From NCBI GenBank assembly GCA_010015655.1, contig ML976676.1, forward strand, positions 312,712 through 376,711: a stretch of DNA of 64,000 nucleotides, in the 5' to 3' direction. Each line of letters begins with the position of its first letter. The first letter of the stretch is position 1. The stretch comes from Bimuria novae-zelandiae CBS 107.79 (Eukaryota; Ascomycota; Dothideomycetes; Pleosporales; Didymosphaeriaceae). Below, in pieces: positions 12,201 to 23,658 of this stretch. The notes beneath the pieces were generated by a model. It did not search any database, was not told the origin of the DNA, and saw nothing but the letters and a program-made list of their open reading frames with translations. The position numbers were made by a program, and so were the translations under genes.

Positions 12201-14091
12201 TCCTCACCCCCTTAGATTACTGCACGAGGTGTTCGAGGGCCTAAGGGCCTAGATAGCCTAATCGCTAGTACTAGGTCTATGTGTTTGCCTTCTACGGTCT
12301 TTGTTTAGTGCGTGTGTTAGTCTTGTAAGTGGCGTGCGCAGCATTAGTAGGAATACTACCTACTAGCCTTGTTCTATGTTCTAACACCTATTATTTATGT
12401 AATTCTTAGAGTTCTGCTAGCATAGTATTGTCTCTTCTCTTTAGAGTCGTTAGGTCTACCCTTATGTCCCACTAAAGGCCTTGCCTCTAAAGTAATCAGA
12501 ACAATATAAGGTTGCAGAGCAAATTAAGGCAATAGGCTATATTATCTAGCCATATTATTTAATTACCGCTTACACTCTATATATTAAGATAGACACTCCC
12601 ATATCCTTTAATCCATATTTGTGTATTCCCTGCCTATATGAAGTCTCCTGGCGCCGGTGGCTGGTATAAGACAAAGCGATTAATGTTGTTAAAGACATGG
12701 CAGGTTATGCCTAAATTAAGTATGGCTAAGCATCGTAATAGGTATGTATTTAATTTAGTGTAGAAAGATGCAGCGTTAAAGCTCGCTAGGATTTTAGTAA
12801 TCTTGCGTCTATCTAGTTACTCATTATTAGCCTTAGTAATTTAAGTTAGAGTGGGAGTATGCGATAATTTAATTGTAGGTGCCTATAATTTAGCCCTCTT
12901 TGTTATCCTTAGGCTTTCTTAAAGCACAGGGTCATTCTCTAGCCTAAACTTAATTAGGGCAACTATACTCGGCTTTGGCCTAAACTATTCTAGTTATTTA
13001 TCTAGGAAAGCGTAGAAGCAGTCTTGTAGACTATAGCGTTATTTATAAGTAAGGCACTTAAGGCTACTAGCTACCGCTAGCTTATTATCTGTAATCGCGG
13101 ACCGCTTGGCTCTAGTACGTTAACTATTATTTCGTTGTTTACGAGATTTACCTTGATGTTTTAATATTACTACTTTATCCACAAGAGAGGCGTCCTTGTC
13201 TATAGCCTAGGTGGATTTACTACTATTAGCATGAGATAAACCTATAGTAGTAAAAGCGCCCTTTTATTTGCCCTTAATTAGGTGCTGCAGGATTATATAG
13301 TCTTAGAAGAGTTTTATTATATGCTTCTATAAGACAGCTGCATCCTTGCTTCTATATTACTAGAAGGTCGTTACCTACATAGGTGTAATATAGATAACTG
13401 CCTTTATGAAGTCTTCTTTAACTAAGTCTAGCCTTTAAAGCTCTAGGACCTAATTAGTCTCTACTTCTGTAGCTGCATAATCGTACTTAGATAGCTATAT
13501 AGCCTATAATCTAGCTATTCTTATTAGCTTAAGGGCTTCTTAGTATCTTGCCCTTAATTGTCTGTATTCGTCTTATAGGTCTACCCTAACTGTAATTATA
13601 AGGTTGTTAATCCACTACCTAATTAATTAATCTAAAAGGTAGTAGTTGTTCTGGAGATGCGCAGAAACTATTAATTAGATAATAGTAACTACTTAGTTTA
13701 GGCTAACCTGTTCCTCTTAGTATTCGCGATTTATAATCTTGTATATTTCTAGCTATCCTTTATAATAATCGCTATCGTCTTTGTATGCTTTCGCGCCTGC
13801 CGTCGATAGATGTGAGGGCATTATTGGCATATTATTCGGATTTGCAGTCGTATACGCCGTGCTTGGCTAGTAGTTGCCTATTGCGGGAGGTATCGGCATT
13901 ACGGGTTTCTGTCTTGGTTTATCTATTAGCGCTGGATTAATAATGTTCCAGACCTTTAGGAATTAGGATTTTGTTTTTAGCTAGTTCAGCCACGGTGTAT
14001 AGTTCGTGTAGTTGGTCAGGATCACTGTAGGATCTCTAAGGGTCGATAGGGCCATTATAATTAGCTTAGCGGAGGCAATAAGACTCTTAAT
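9244..14091 (-). pseudogene. Copia-3 Gag-Pol polyprotein relic
   Basis: Minus-strand Copia polyprotein with many stops. The best block is 10303-10512: MPRGYSRAGTVLKLHKALYR, then LLWQREFTSTLRDIGFKIV and FFYIDNLIIAY, the RT region whose YVDD is now YIDN. Integrase lies around 11300-12250 (GAG-pre-integrase HxxxH near 12200-12250), Gag between about 12900 and 14030, RNase H near 9400-9900. The product would have been one polyprotein cut by its own protease. The same parts are easier to read in Copia-4. Confidence 0.85.
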
Positions 14092-14314
14092 TATTAGATT
14101 TAATAGTGTTCTATTACTTTAAGATAATGTAATGATAAGAATTTAATAGATGTGATAATTAATTAATAATGTTCGTGTTCTGTGTTCCTGGAATGTAAAT
14201 GTGTGCGAGGCTCCAAATAGGTGCCGCTGTAGCGCTAGCCCTATTTAGAATAGTACAAAAGAGAGAGTGCTCCAGCCTTATATCCACAACAGATAGAGGC
14301 TATATAATCGGACA
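14092..14314 (-). repeat. 5' LTR of Copia-3
   Basis: 223 bp ending AATCGGACA, then CCTTT. Compared with the 3' LTR it has many G-to-A and C-to-T changes, concentrated in 14092-14200, next to the element interior, with an almost unchanged outer half. Confidence 0.93.
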
Positions 14315-14615
14315 CCTTTATATATATTAAATAAGCTTTACCTCTTATTATAGAGTAAGCTTTTATTATTTTATTACTTAAGTTATTTACGATAATTAGA
14401 TCTGCTTATACCGCCGCGATAGGGTTATATAATTAATATAATAATTTATAATAACTTAGTATATTTAAAAGTTTATCCTAGATTTAGTACTTTAATAGCT
14501 ATAATTATAGCCTTAATTAACCTTATATTAATTAGGTTATAATATATTTAAGTTTAAGTTATTTTAGTGTTGCGCAATTGTTGCGCGAACATAATTATTG
14601 CACGCACGGACACGT
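14315..14615 (-). mobile_element. pogo/Fot1-like transposon A, right terminal piece with TIR
   Basis: Reverse-complement match to the left end of element B. The TIR occupies about 14555-14615 and reads inward from ACGTGTCCGTGCGTGC. It contains two GCAACAAT-type boxes 17 bp apart. The TA target is 14616-14617. The three visible pieces of A sum to about 1.2 kb and match B positions 26454-27664 without a gap. Confidence 0.9.
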
Positions 14616-14617
14616 TA

Positions 14618-14835
14618 AGAGACCCTGTTGCCGGCCCTGCCAAGACGGCTGTCGTACCACCGAGGTTGTACTATCCATTGTTAATTTCATCTTCTTGTAA
14701 CCTATGCATGACAAGTGCGTTACTCTTGCCAACCTCCATACCTAGGTATCATCCGATATCGAGTGCGTGAAAGGATTAGAACACGGATCCGTTCTCGACG
14801 CTCGGAGCGCGAAATATGTAAGCGCACGGACATTC
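14618..14835. other. native unique DNA between transposons A and C
   Basis: About 218 bp of balanced-composition sequence with no RIP signature and no convincing frame. An apparent small frame across 14567-14770 only bridges the TIR of A and this segment. Removing C, D and E would place this segment directly upstream of the 2EXR gene at 23694, so it may be that gene's displaced promoter region. This is inference from position only. Confidence 0.5.
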
Positions 14836-16061
14836 TACCGTAGCTTGGCAGCTGGCGCGCCGCGTCACCGAACGCGCCACCCCACCATGCAATACCCTAA
14901 CTTCAATGCGCTGCATCTCCACTAATATGGACCCAATTACGGCCGCGATAGAAGCAATTAAATTATAAAGACTAGGAAAATCTTTCTTATATCGAAAAAT
15001 TATAAAAAAATTTAGTGTTATATAATTTACATTAACGCGCTAGTATAAGCGCTTTATTAGTTAGTAGTAAGTTCTTATATAATATAGCTAAAATATTACC
15101 TAATAGCAAGAATAAGAGCTTCTATAATATATTAAGCGCCTTACCAAACGTAGCCTTCCTCTTATATAGCAAATAATACAGAGCTTTGCCTCTATAATAG
15201 CTAAAAAGAATATTAACTTATTATAAGTTAATTACTTTGTCCGGCGTCACGCTAAATCCTTAATATTACGATAAATAACTAGTATTAATTGCAATTGTTA
15301 TAAAGCTAATTCCCTAGCTAAATATAAGCTCTACTTCGACCTCCTACAGCAGAAGATAGAGCAGTATCAGATTAAGGCTCGAGATATCTACAATATGGAC
15401 AAGAAAGGCATCCTACTTGGCATCACCTCCCGCTCAAAGAGGATCTTTGATAGGCCTCTGTACGAGAGCAAGGCTGTAAGGCAAGCTATCCAGGATGGCA
15501 GCCGCGAGTGGATATCGCTCATAGCCTGTATATGCGCCGACGGATCTACCCTAGATCCAGCTCTAATCTATTAGGCCACCTCTACAAACATATAATTAAG
15601 CTAGGTTAAAGATCTTAACCCTCAACACTATTAGGCCTTTATCACTATATCTAAATCCAGCTAGTTAAGCAATTAGATAGGCCTTGTATAGCTTTAATAG
15701 GTGTTTAATCGCCTTATAAAGTTAAAAGCTAGATAATTATATTAACTATTAATCCTTAATAGCTATAAATCTTATGTTACTATAGATTTTATTAACTATT
15801 GCGATCGTAATAGGATCCTGTTAGCTATCTATCTACCTTATTTAACTTATATGTTGTAGCCTCTTAATGTCTACGTGTTTAAGCCTTTATTAATAGCGTA
15901 TTTAAATAAGCTATTAGCCTTCCTACAGAATAGCTAGGGGCTAGCCTCTATTACTAAGAGAGACTTCTTTAGCCTATTCTAAAAGGCCTAGGTTAGCACT
16001 ATAAGGTAGCTATTAATCTTTTAGGCCTTTAAAGCTATAGGTATTTCCCCGCTAGATCTGA

Positions 16062-16253
16062 CTGGAAGGGGAGCTGCAGTTCCGAAATGGTAGTAATACC
16101 CGCGCAGGCAAGAAATGCTTTCTAGGGTAGTGTGTTAGCACTGTAATTCCATAGCTTAGCACGTCGTATATGCCCTTCGGGAGGCGAGATGGTGGACTTA
16201 ATCCCCATTAAAGAGACGTAAAATGAATACCAACCAACCAACCAACCAACCAA
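16062..16253 (+). mobile_element. Short retroposon (SINE or 5'-truncated LINE) with ACCA-repeat tail
   Basis: A 192-bp insertion flanked by a 14-bp duplication CCCGCTAGATCTGA (16048-16061 and 16254-16267). It ends in a simple tail of repeated CCAA units after AAATGAATA. Long, variable target duplications and a 3' repeat tail indicate target-primed reverse transcription. I see no coding capacity and no clear tRNA-type A or B box. The empty site is confirmed by the parallel stretch of element D. Confidence 0.75.
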
Positions 16254-16496
16254 CCCGCTAGATCTGATAACTATCCTTAAGTAATTTAATTAGACTATAC
16301 CTTCTAATTAATAATTATAAAAGAGCTTAACCTTAATACTTAGTGCTTTAGATTAGAGAAAGATTAACTGGCTACTAAAGGCTATTATTAATATAGGGGG
16401 TAGTAATAAGGCTAAGAAGCTAAGTTAAACTGTATACTTAATTTCTATATAAAAGCAACTCTTAGAGCATAAAAATAAAGGTCTATAGGAGGCTCT

Positions 16497-16882
16497 TGTA
16501 TCGGCGCAGGTCACTCAAAGGATCGATATTGGCGTATCTCCTAGCAGAGGCATGTGGGAGTGCGTGTATAAGAATGTAGCCTCGAATGAATTAAGTGCCT
16601 ATAGGCCTGGTACGAAAGGATACGGAAAAGGTACTGAACTACAAAGGCCCCAAGCTCCTCTAAATACATCTCTTCCCAGATGGCTAGCTAGCACATAACT
16701 GCCATAGGTTGACCGTCGGTCTGATGGATCCGAAATAGGTCCGAATCGGATTCGTAGTTCCCCATCGGTCTGATAGATCCGAAATTGGTCCGATACGGAT
16801 GAGTGTCGGTTTTCGGATGATCTCGAATCCTGTCTTGACTGGCCAAGGGTTCTCGTGTCGACGAGCGATTGTTCCTGTTACA
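16497..16882. repeat. Solo LTR in transposon C
   Basis: 386 bp from TGTATCGGCG to CCTGTTACA, flanked by the 5-bp duplication GCTCT (16492-16496 and 16883-16887). Removing it restores alignment with element D. It contains two partial internal repeats of a GGTCTGATxGATCCGAAAT unit near 16715 and 16768. It is hardly RIPed, so it is younger than, or escaped the process that decayed, its host. Confidence 0.8.
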
Positions 16883-17183
16883 GCTCTAGTAATATAGAAG
16901 AAACTCTTAAAGCAAGATAGGCCTTTACCTCTTAATTAGCTAAATAAGTATTATAGTAGAGCTATTTTTTAGTTACCCTACAGCGTATAGCGGGCACGTA
17001 ATTATTAATATAAAAAAGATAATAAAGCGTAGTAACTATAGTTTTAAAAAAGTAAGCAAGTAGAAGCCTGCTAGGCTAGCTAGTAGCTTAAAATAAGGCT
17101 ACTTTAGGAAAGACGTATTACTTAAGTAGCTGCTAAAGATGCACGCGCAAAGTAAAGGGCTAATAAGGTTACTAAGTAACGTA

Positions 17184-19035
17184 CATGCATAGCGAGTGGC
17201 CGGGCATAGCGAGTGGCCGAAAATGCCAAGACCCCATCAAAACGTTCTACTACAACGCGATGTCTCAACAACGCAATAAACTACCTAAATTAAAAGAGGC
17301 TAGATTATAGCTTGCGCTTTAAGCTATTAAAGGAGACGCGCTACTCTTAATTTCACGCGCTATAGCAGTTTATAGCGTTACTAAAAGAACACTATAACAG
17401 AGACGTGCTAGAACTACCTTTTAACGCAACTACGCACCTAACTTAATAAGACTTACTATAAGAGAGGAGCAGGCAATTATATAGTATATACTTAATCTAG
17501 ATACGCAAAAGTTTCTGCCCTAGCTTACTACTATAAAAGATATAGCTAATTCTTTACTAGCTACACGCTATAACGAGCTAGTTAGTTAAAGGTAGCCTTA
17601 CTACTTTATTAAGCGCTAGCCAGAGCTCCAAGTTAAGTTTAATTAAAAGTACGACTATAAGAGAGCCCTCTGTGAGGATCCTAAGGTTATACAAGGCTAG
17701 TTCCGGCTTATAGAGAATACTAAAGCTAAGTATGGTATCCTAGATAAAGATATCTATAACTTTAACGAGACTAGCTTTATAATAGGCATAATATTAACAG
17801 GAGCAGTTATTACAGGCTCTAAGCGTTAAGGCAAGCTAAAGAGCGTGTAGTAAGGCAATTAAAAGTAAATAATAGCTATTTATAGCATTAACGCGACAGG
17901 GTGGGCGATCCCACCCTTCCTTATCTTTTAGGGCAAGCACCACCTCTCTGCCTAGTACTAAGAGAAGGATCTACCTCGCGACTGGGTTCTCGCAGTCTCT
18001 AAGAACGGCTAGACAAATAACAAGCTTAGTCTATAGTGGCTAAAGCACTTTAACGCGCATGTAAAAGAGCGTACTATTAGTAGCTATTAGTTACTTGTTA
18101 TTAATAGCCACGAGAGCTATAACTCGCTCGAATTCTAGCAATACTACAAGGATAGGAAGATTATTACTCTTTATATGCCTCTACATTCGTCGCACCTCCT
18201 GCAGCCACTAGATGTGGGGTGTTTCTCGCTATTAAAGAAGGCATATAGGCGCTAAGCTAAGGATCTAATGCGTAACTATATTACGTATATTACTAAAATT
18301 AAGTTCTTACCTTATTTTATTACTGCTTTTAAGGCTATAATAACTTAAAGTAATATTTAAGAAGGCTTTTAAGGCGCTAGCCTTATTCCCCTTAACCTAA
18401 AAATAATAATATTAAAGCTTGACGTTTGTCTGCGTACGCCTTTGCCTTCTACTATACGCGATAGTACGTGGTAGTCGCAGACGCCTAGCAACACCCTAGA
18501 ATTAGGGTCACAATCGACGCTAGTGAAGGAGAGGATTCAAAGGCACCTAAATAGCTCCCTAACAAGTATAGTTAAGGCGATTAAAAAGCTTATAAAAGGC
18601 GCTAAGCTAATAGCGTATTCTCTAGTATTAATAACAAAGCGTAACGCTAAGCTTTAAGCTACTAATAAGGCCACCACACGACGTAAATCGCATAAGAGAA
18701 AGTAACTATAGCAGGAAGGGGTCCTTATAACTACTAATAGCTAGTAACTAGCTGCCCTAAAGGACTTTATAGCGCGTAATAATAAGAAGAAGGCGAAAAA
18801 GAGGGTGCGCGCTAATAGAGATGAATTAACTTAATAGCGCTGTAGATACTATAGTAAGGCTAGGCATAATTCGCGCACGTGTAAAAAAGAAGTAGAAGTA
18901 GATTCTAAGTAGATTGGCCTACTACAATTTCTTATTACTATTTGTGTGCGTTCTGTACTATTGTGTAGAGTGTAGGTTTTGATGGGGTCTTGGCATTTTC
19001 GGCCACTCGCTATGCCCGGCCACTCGCTATACATG
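17184..19035 (+). mobile_element. pogo-like transposon F nested in C
   Basis: 1852 bp with TIRs starting CATGCATAGCGAGTGGCC and ending with the inverse, flanked by TA (17182-17183, 19036-19037). Each TIR contains GCATAGCGAGTGGCCG or a near copy twice, 17 bp apart. It interrupts the C-terminal coding region of C. Removing it restores alignment with D across the joint. Confidence 0.93.
17260..18975 (+). pseudogene. Transposon F transposase, one frame with nonsense changes only
   Basis: ATG at 17260 to TAG at 18973-18975 is exactly 571 codons in one frame, with no frameshift apparent. MSQQRNKLPKLKEARL opens a CENP-B-type HTH. The DDE domain follows: YNFNETSFIIGI (first Asp now Asn), NATGWAIPPFLIF, LPRDWVLAVSKNG, VINSHESYNSLEF (second Asp now Asn), then MPLHSSHLLQPLDVGCFSLL, a family hallmark. 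A cysteine/histidine knuckle-like CRYYSKARHNSRTCKK lies near the C-terminus. Stops at Trp and Gln positions fit RIP. The length agrees with full-length family members, so damage is by substitution only. Confidence 0.88.
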
Positions 19036-19409
19036 TACATTAGGCTTATAAGACATAAAGTTAATTTTAAAAACATATTAAAATATCTAAATTAGGTAGT
19101 AAGAATATCTTAAAGCCTTTTAGTAAAACTATTAAAAAAACAGCCTTAGCGTAAGGCTATAGATGTTAATAAGGCCTTATCTATTATATCCGCCTTAAAG
19201 TCGCGCAGCGGCCGAATAATTAGAACACTAAAGAGATATTAATAATTTAAGTAGCTAGTAATTATCTACAGGCCTTAGAGACCTTAACTCCAGAAAATCC
19301 TGTGATAATATTAATTATAGGTGGCTTAGTAGCCTCATGTTGCCGCCCGAGCGATCATGTTGGGGTGGCGCGTTTGGTGACGCGGCGCGCCAGCTGCCAA
19401 GCTACGGTA

Positions 19410-21536
19410 CCCTGCCGAGACAGTTAGTGCGCCGCGACACTAACGCGCCACCCTAATAGATGTAGCACCTCAACTTTGACGCGCCGCATCTCCACTAATA
19501 TGGATCCCATTGAGGCTGCAATCATCGCTATCGACTTACGAGAACCTGGAGAAACTTTCTTATATAGAAAAATTACAAAAGAATTTGGTGTTGTGCGGTC
19601 AATATTAACGCGCTGGCATAGACGCGCCATGCAGGCGCGTATATAGCTACTATAGACTTGCTAAAATCTTAACTAATAATAAGAATCTAAGCTCCTATAG
19701 TATATATAGCGTCTTACTTAGAAAGTTCTACCCCCTACGCGTTAGATAATTTAAAACTTTATATTAATTATTACTAAAAAGGATATCTCTATGCGATAGG
19801 TTAATCGCTTTATTAAACGCCACCCCAACTCCCTAATCTCGCGATAGACGACTAGGCTAGATAGTAATCGCTATAACGCTAATTTAGGCGCAAGATATAG
19901 GCTCTACTTTAAGCTTTTATATAAGAAAATTATAAAGTATGGCATAGAGCCTTAGTATACCTATAATATGGACGAAAAAGGCTTCCTACTCGGCATCACC
20001 GGCAGGTCAAAAAGGATCTTCGACAGGCCTATATATGAGAGTCGCCAAGTGAGGCAATCTATCCAGGATGGTAGTTATGAGTGGATCTCGCTTATTGCAT
20101 GTATATGCGCCGATAGATCTACTGTTAATCTATTACTAATCTATCAATCTGACGCTAAGACTCTACCATTAAGCTAGGTTAAAGAAATTAACGTTAATTC
20201 TTATAGAGTCTTTATCACCTTATTAACCTCTAGATAGTTAAACAACGAGATAGGGCTTTAATAGCTAAAATAGGTGTTTAATCGCTATACTAAGGAGAAG
20301 GCTTGATAGTAGTGGTAACTCCTAGTCCTTAATAGGTATGGATCTCACGTTACTATGGATTTTATTAACTACTGTAATCAGAAAAAGATCCTCCTTGCGA
20401 TATTTCCCCCTTACGCCACTCATACGCTGTAGCCTTTAGACGTTTATGTGTTTAAGTCTCTTTCTGCCGCCTACTCCGACGAGCTCTCCGCATACCTGTA
20501 TAAGAGTTAGAGGCTATTAATAATTGCTAAAAGAGACTTCTTTACACTATTCTAGAGGGCCTAGATAATATTAGTTACGCCGTAATTAATTACTAAAGCT
20601 TTTAAGTGTATAGGTATCTCGCCGCCAGATCCTACACTAATCCTTAGTTAATTTAATAAAGATAAGTCTTTAGAATAGAGATCGTATAAAAGCTCTATTT
20701 TAGTACTTAGCGCGTTTAATTAGCGCAAAATCAATTAGCTTTTAAAGGTTGTTATTAATACAGGGGGAGGTAATAAGGCCAAGAAGCTAAGTCGCACTAT
20801 ACACTTAATCTCTATACAAAAGCAGCTCCTAGAGCATGAGAATCAGGGGCTACGAGAAGCCCTTATAAACCAGAAATGGCGTTAAATAAAGGGCAGGACT
20901 CTACCTTTTAAGTAGCTAAATAAGTAGTATAGAGGATCTGTTTTCTAGTTACCTGCCCGCGTACAGAGGGCGCGCGATTCTCTCAGCCAATAAAAGGCTA
21001 AAAAGCAACAACTACAATTCTAGAAAAGTAAGCAGAGAGAGATCTAGATAGTAAATAGATAGCTTAAAGCTTGTCTATTATAGGAGAAGCGTATTGCGCG
21101 TGTAGTAGCTAAAAATACGCGCGCTAAGGAGAAAGCTAATTAGGTTATTAAGTAATGCCTCTATTAACAGGCTCGCAAGACTTAATAATAACTTTAAAAA
21201 CGTCTTAAAATTGCTAAAAAGGGAAGCCAGAATGCTTTAAAAGCTACTTATATAATTATAAAGAGAAAGAAGCCTACGCCGGCATCTATATGCATTAATA
21301 TAGTAATATTTACGCTATTAGCGCCAGCATCGCGTAGTAGCTAAATAATTAGAACACTAAGCAGATATTTATAATTTAACTAGCTAGTAATCTTCTATAG
21401 CTCTATAAAATCTTAACTCTAGAGAATTTCGCGATAAAAGCTTTTATATAAAACTCTACAGCCTCATGTTGCTAGCTGCGGTGCTGGTGTTGGGGTGGCG
21501 CGTTAGTGTCGCGGCGCACTGACTGTCTCGGCAGGG
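19410..21536 (+). mobile_element. pogo/Fot1-like transposon D
   Basis: 2127 bp with TIRs beginning CCCTGCCGAGACAGTTAG and ending with the inverse, flanked by TA (19408-19409, shared with C, and 21537-21538, shared with E). Two GCGCC-containing boxes in the TIR are 16 bp apart. No nested insertion was found, so D serves as the reference for the uninterrupted layout of C and H. Confidence 0.93.
19500..21340 (+). pseudogene. Transposon D transposase relic
   Basis: ATG at 19500 gives MDPIEAAIIAIDL, then GETFLYRKITKEFGVVRSIL, a pogo-type N-terminal HTH. The frame is maintained to MDEKGFLLGITGRSKRIFDR at 19968 (first DDE Asp), then RQVRQSIQDGSYEWISLIA and CICADRS. The second Asp block is near 20342 (VTMDFINY), with RDFF near 20530. 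The C-terminus is basic and Lys-rich. Many stops make it inactive, but this copy is less decayed than C or H. The 3' limit is approximate. Confidence 0.85.
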
Positions 21537-21538
21537 TA

Positions 21539-23658
21539 CCGTGCCCGACGGGCTCGTGCACCGCGCGGGCTCGTGCACCAACACCAATATGCTCACCACT
21601 ACAAAGATGAGGTTATTATAAGCGCTACAAAAGCAATTATCGCGAGATTTTTTGTTGTAATTACTCCGTAGAGGCGTACAAATAAGTTATACTATCTAAG
21701 TTTTCGCGAGAGAGTGATTGCGCGACCGCAAGAGCTGACTTTAGGTGGAGGTGCTGGTGTAGCTTCTGGGGACGACAGATGAGCTGTAGCACTGCCCTTA
21801 GCTCGTTTTGGCTTGCGCTTTGCTAGAGGTGCTTTTAAAGCTTTGCGCTTGCCTCTTTGGGTAATTGTAGAGGCCTGCCTAGTGTTTTGAGCAGCTTTTC
21901 TGGCATCCTGGGCAGCCACCTGTTTGGCCTTTATCTAATCTCGCACCTCCTTGGCTCTCTCTCTCGCTATACGACGCTCCTCCTTCTCTTGCTTCTTAAG
22001 GAGCTTGGCAGCAGCTTAAAGCTCCTTTCTATTTAACTTTGCTAGTCTCTTCTGCTCCTCTTGGTGTTGCTTTTCTGCCTCACGCTCACGTGCTCGCTCG
22101 AACTTAGAGGGCGACTAGAAAGTAGCACCACCGTGGTACTCCTCTTCGCGCTGTAAATTGAGAGGCTTGCTAGCGTTTTTACGCTGCTTCTTAGTAGTAA
22201 GAGTATCCCTTAGGCCGCTGTTCTTATAGTGTAGTAGCTCGTTTTAAACCTGAAGTTGGTGTAGCGTTTAGGAGAGCTTCTGCGAGGTCTCTGCCGAGGT
22301 ATCCTTCACTGCAGCACGTATGAGACGCTCCATCTGCCTCTAGTCCTTAGGCAAAAGGGCTAAGAGCCATGCCTTACTCTTATTGTTGTCCTGTTTGCGG
22401 AAACGCTTAAGTACGACGTTAGCCTTTATAGGGGTTATACTAGTGGCTTCAAACGCCTTAAGGACGAGTTTTATTGTAAACGTAGACTTCTAAGCACCTT
22501 AGAATAGCGGGAAGAAGTTTCCCTTTTAGATAGCTAATAACCTTTACGTTTTAAAGAGGTAATTAGTAAGCTTAGCGGAGTAGTTGCTGCTAAGAGGTTT
22601 AAAGCAAACTATATTAAGAGGCTATAGTGTATAGGTTAAGTAAGGGGGAAACATAGCTAGTAGTATTTTATAAGCCTCGCAGTATTTAATAAAGTCTATT
22701 AAAAGGTAGCTACCGTAGCTATCGAGTATAAGGAGGCGCCAAGCTTGGCTAAGGCGTGCTTTTTACTTTATTTCGCGGTCGAAAACCTGCTCTAACCAGG
22801 CTAATCTAATATTATTATTTGTCTATCCTGTTAGTAAGGAGCTTACAAACACACTATGCTTTCCTGCTTTAATTTGAGCTACCTATAAGGCTTAAAGTGT
22901 GTAGTTAGCTAACAAGTATATAAGGGCTAGCGATAAAACACTCCTATTTGCTCTAATAGTTATTACAACTATTACCTACTCTTAAAAGCTATTTTAAAGC
23001 GCTGTTCAGACCTTCTTTTCCTCCTATTAAAGCTAACTAAACACCCGTTTTAAGCGTCCTGTAATACCAATTATAAAGCCCTTTTTATCTATATTATAGG
23101 TATTACAAGGCTCTACCTTATACTAAACAATCTTATAATATAGGAGGTTAAAGTATAACTTATACTTGCGTCGTAAGTTAGCCTAGTAGCATACAACGTC
23201 CATGCCAGCGCTCTATTTAGAGATAAGATAGTCGTGGTTATAGTTAATAAAACGCAAAACCTAGCCCTCTCTAACATGCTTTTTTAATATATTAGACGCG
23301 AAATTTTGTATTATAGCTCTCGTAGGAGGTAGCCCACGAGCCGTAAGCCCTCTAATATACTCCACGAGTCCCTCCTCTTGTTATGGGCTAAGTAGTTGTT
23401 GCGCGGCGTACCCGGCTGCCCGAGGGCCTGTCTAGTGGTTCCACCTTCGGCTAAGTGTTAAATGCGATACACCATATTTTTTCGCGATACCCTAGATACT
23501 AAAATTATTGCTAGCTTCACGCGATTCTAAATTTATAATCACCTTATTAATTAGTGCTATAGTAGTGTAGTTATCGCGTGTTAAAAAAGTCGAGATGGAC
23601 GCGTTGTTTGGTGGGGTGGTGCACGAGCCCGCGCGGTGCACGAGCCCGTCGGGCACGG
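21539..23658 (-). mobile_element. pogo/Fot1-like transposon E
   Basis: 2120 bp. The TIRs start CCGTGCCCGACGGGCTCG and end with the inverse, flanked by TA (21537-21538 shared with D, 23659-23660). GGGCTCGTGCACC occurs twice in the left TIR (21550-21562 and 21567-21579), 17 bp apart. The transposase reads on the minus strand, unlike C and D. E ends only 35 bp before the start codon of the 2EXR gene. Confidence 0.93.
21692..23600 (-). pseudogene. Transposon E transposase relic
   Basis: From about 23590 downward the minus strand reads FLTRDNYTTIALINKVI, then NNFSI, a stop and GIAKKYGVSHLTLSRRW (HTH). EEGLVEYIRGLTARGLPPTR and LYFNLLYYKIV follow, then NTYNIDKKGFIIGI (first DDE Asp, about 23080). 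The C-terminus (21692-21919) is an open basic tail with GKRKALKAPLAKRKPKRAKG, typical of this group. Several Trp/Gln codons are stops. No native ATG was found in front of the HTH, so the start is unresolved. Confidence 0.85.

Larger units (their letters stand above)
9021..14314 (-). mobile_element. Copia-3, full-length LTR retrotransposon
   Basis: 5294 bp with 223-bp LTRs at each end and a perfect 5-bp target duplication CCTTT. The minus-strand order from right to left is Gag, integrase, RT, RNase H. A run of seven C (polypurine tract on the coding strand) abuts the 3' LTR at 9244. It is the same family and exactly the same length as Copia-4 (52318-57611). It sits inside transposon A, and the empty site is visible in element B near 26750. 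RIP has removed all long frames. Confidence 0.95.
14927..17181 (+). pseudogene. Transposon C transposase relic (CENP-B HTH plus DDE)
   Basis: Starts MDPITAAIEAIKL at 14927, the N-terminal helix-turn-helix typical of fungal pogo/Fot1 transposases. The DDE domain is clear near 15388-15590: YNMDKKGILLGIT (first catalytic Asp), then SKRIFDRPLYESKAVRQAI and EWISLIACICADGS. The second Asp block is near 15780 (YVTIDFINYCDRNR), followed by LxPLNVYVFKPL and ITKRDFF. Stops replace Trp and Gln throughout. The frame is broken by the retroposon (16062), the solo LTR (16497) and F (17184). The protein would have cut and joined TIR ends at TA sites. Very similar to D and H. Confidence 0.85.
14838..19407 (+). 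mobile_element. pogo/Fot1-like transposon C, with three nested insertions
   Basis: TIRs of about 49 bp begin CCGTAGCTTGGCAGCTGG at 14838 and end with the exact inverse at 19407. TA flanks both sides (14836-14837, 19408-19409). The element is 4570 bp. Subtracting the retroposon, the solo LTR and transposon F, each with its target duplication, leaves 2119 bp, matching D (2127), E (2120) and B (2111). The right-hand TA is shared with the start of D. Confidence 0.93.

Noticed and set aside
14567..14770. A 67-codon open frame
   Set aside because: It starts inside the TIR of transposon A and runs into unique DNA, so it cannot be an ancestral gene.
16497..16890. hAT-type insertion with an 8-bp duplication CTCTTGTA/CTCTAGTA
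   Set aside because: The ends are not inverted repeats. TG...CA ends with a perfect 5-bp GCTCT duplication fit a solo LTR better.
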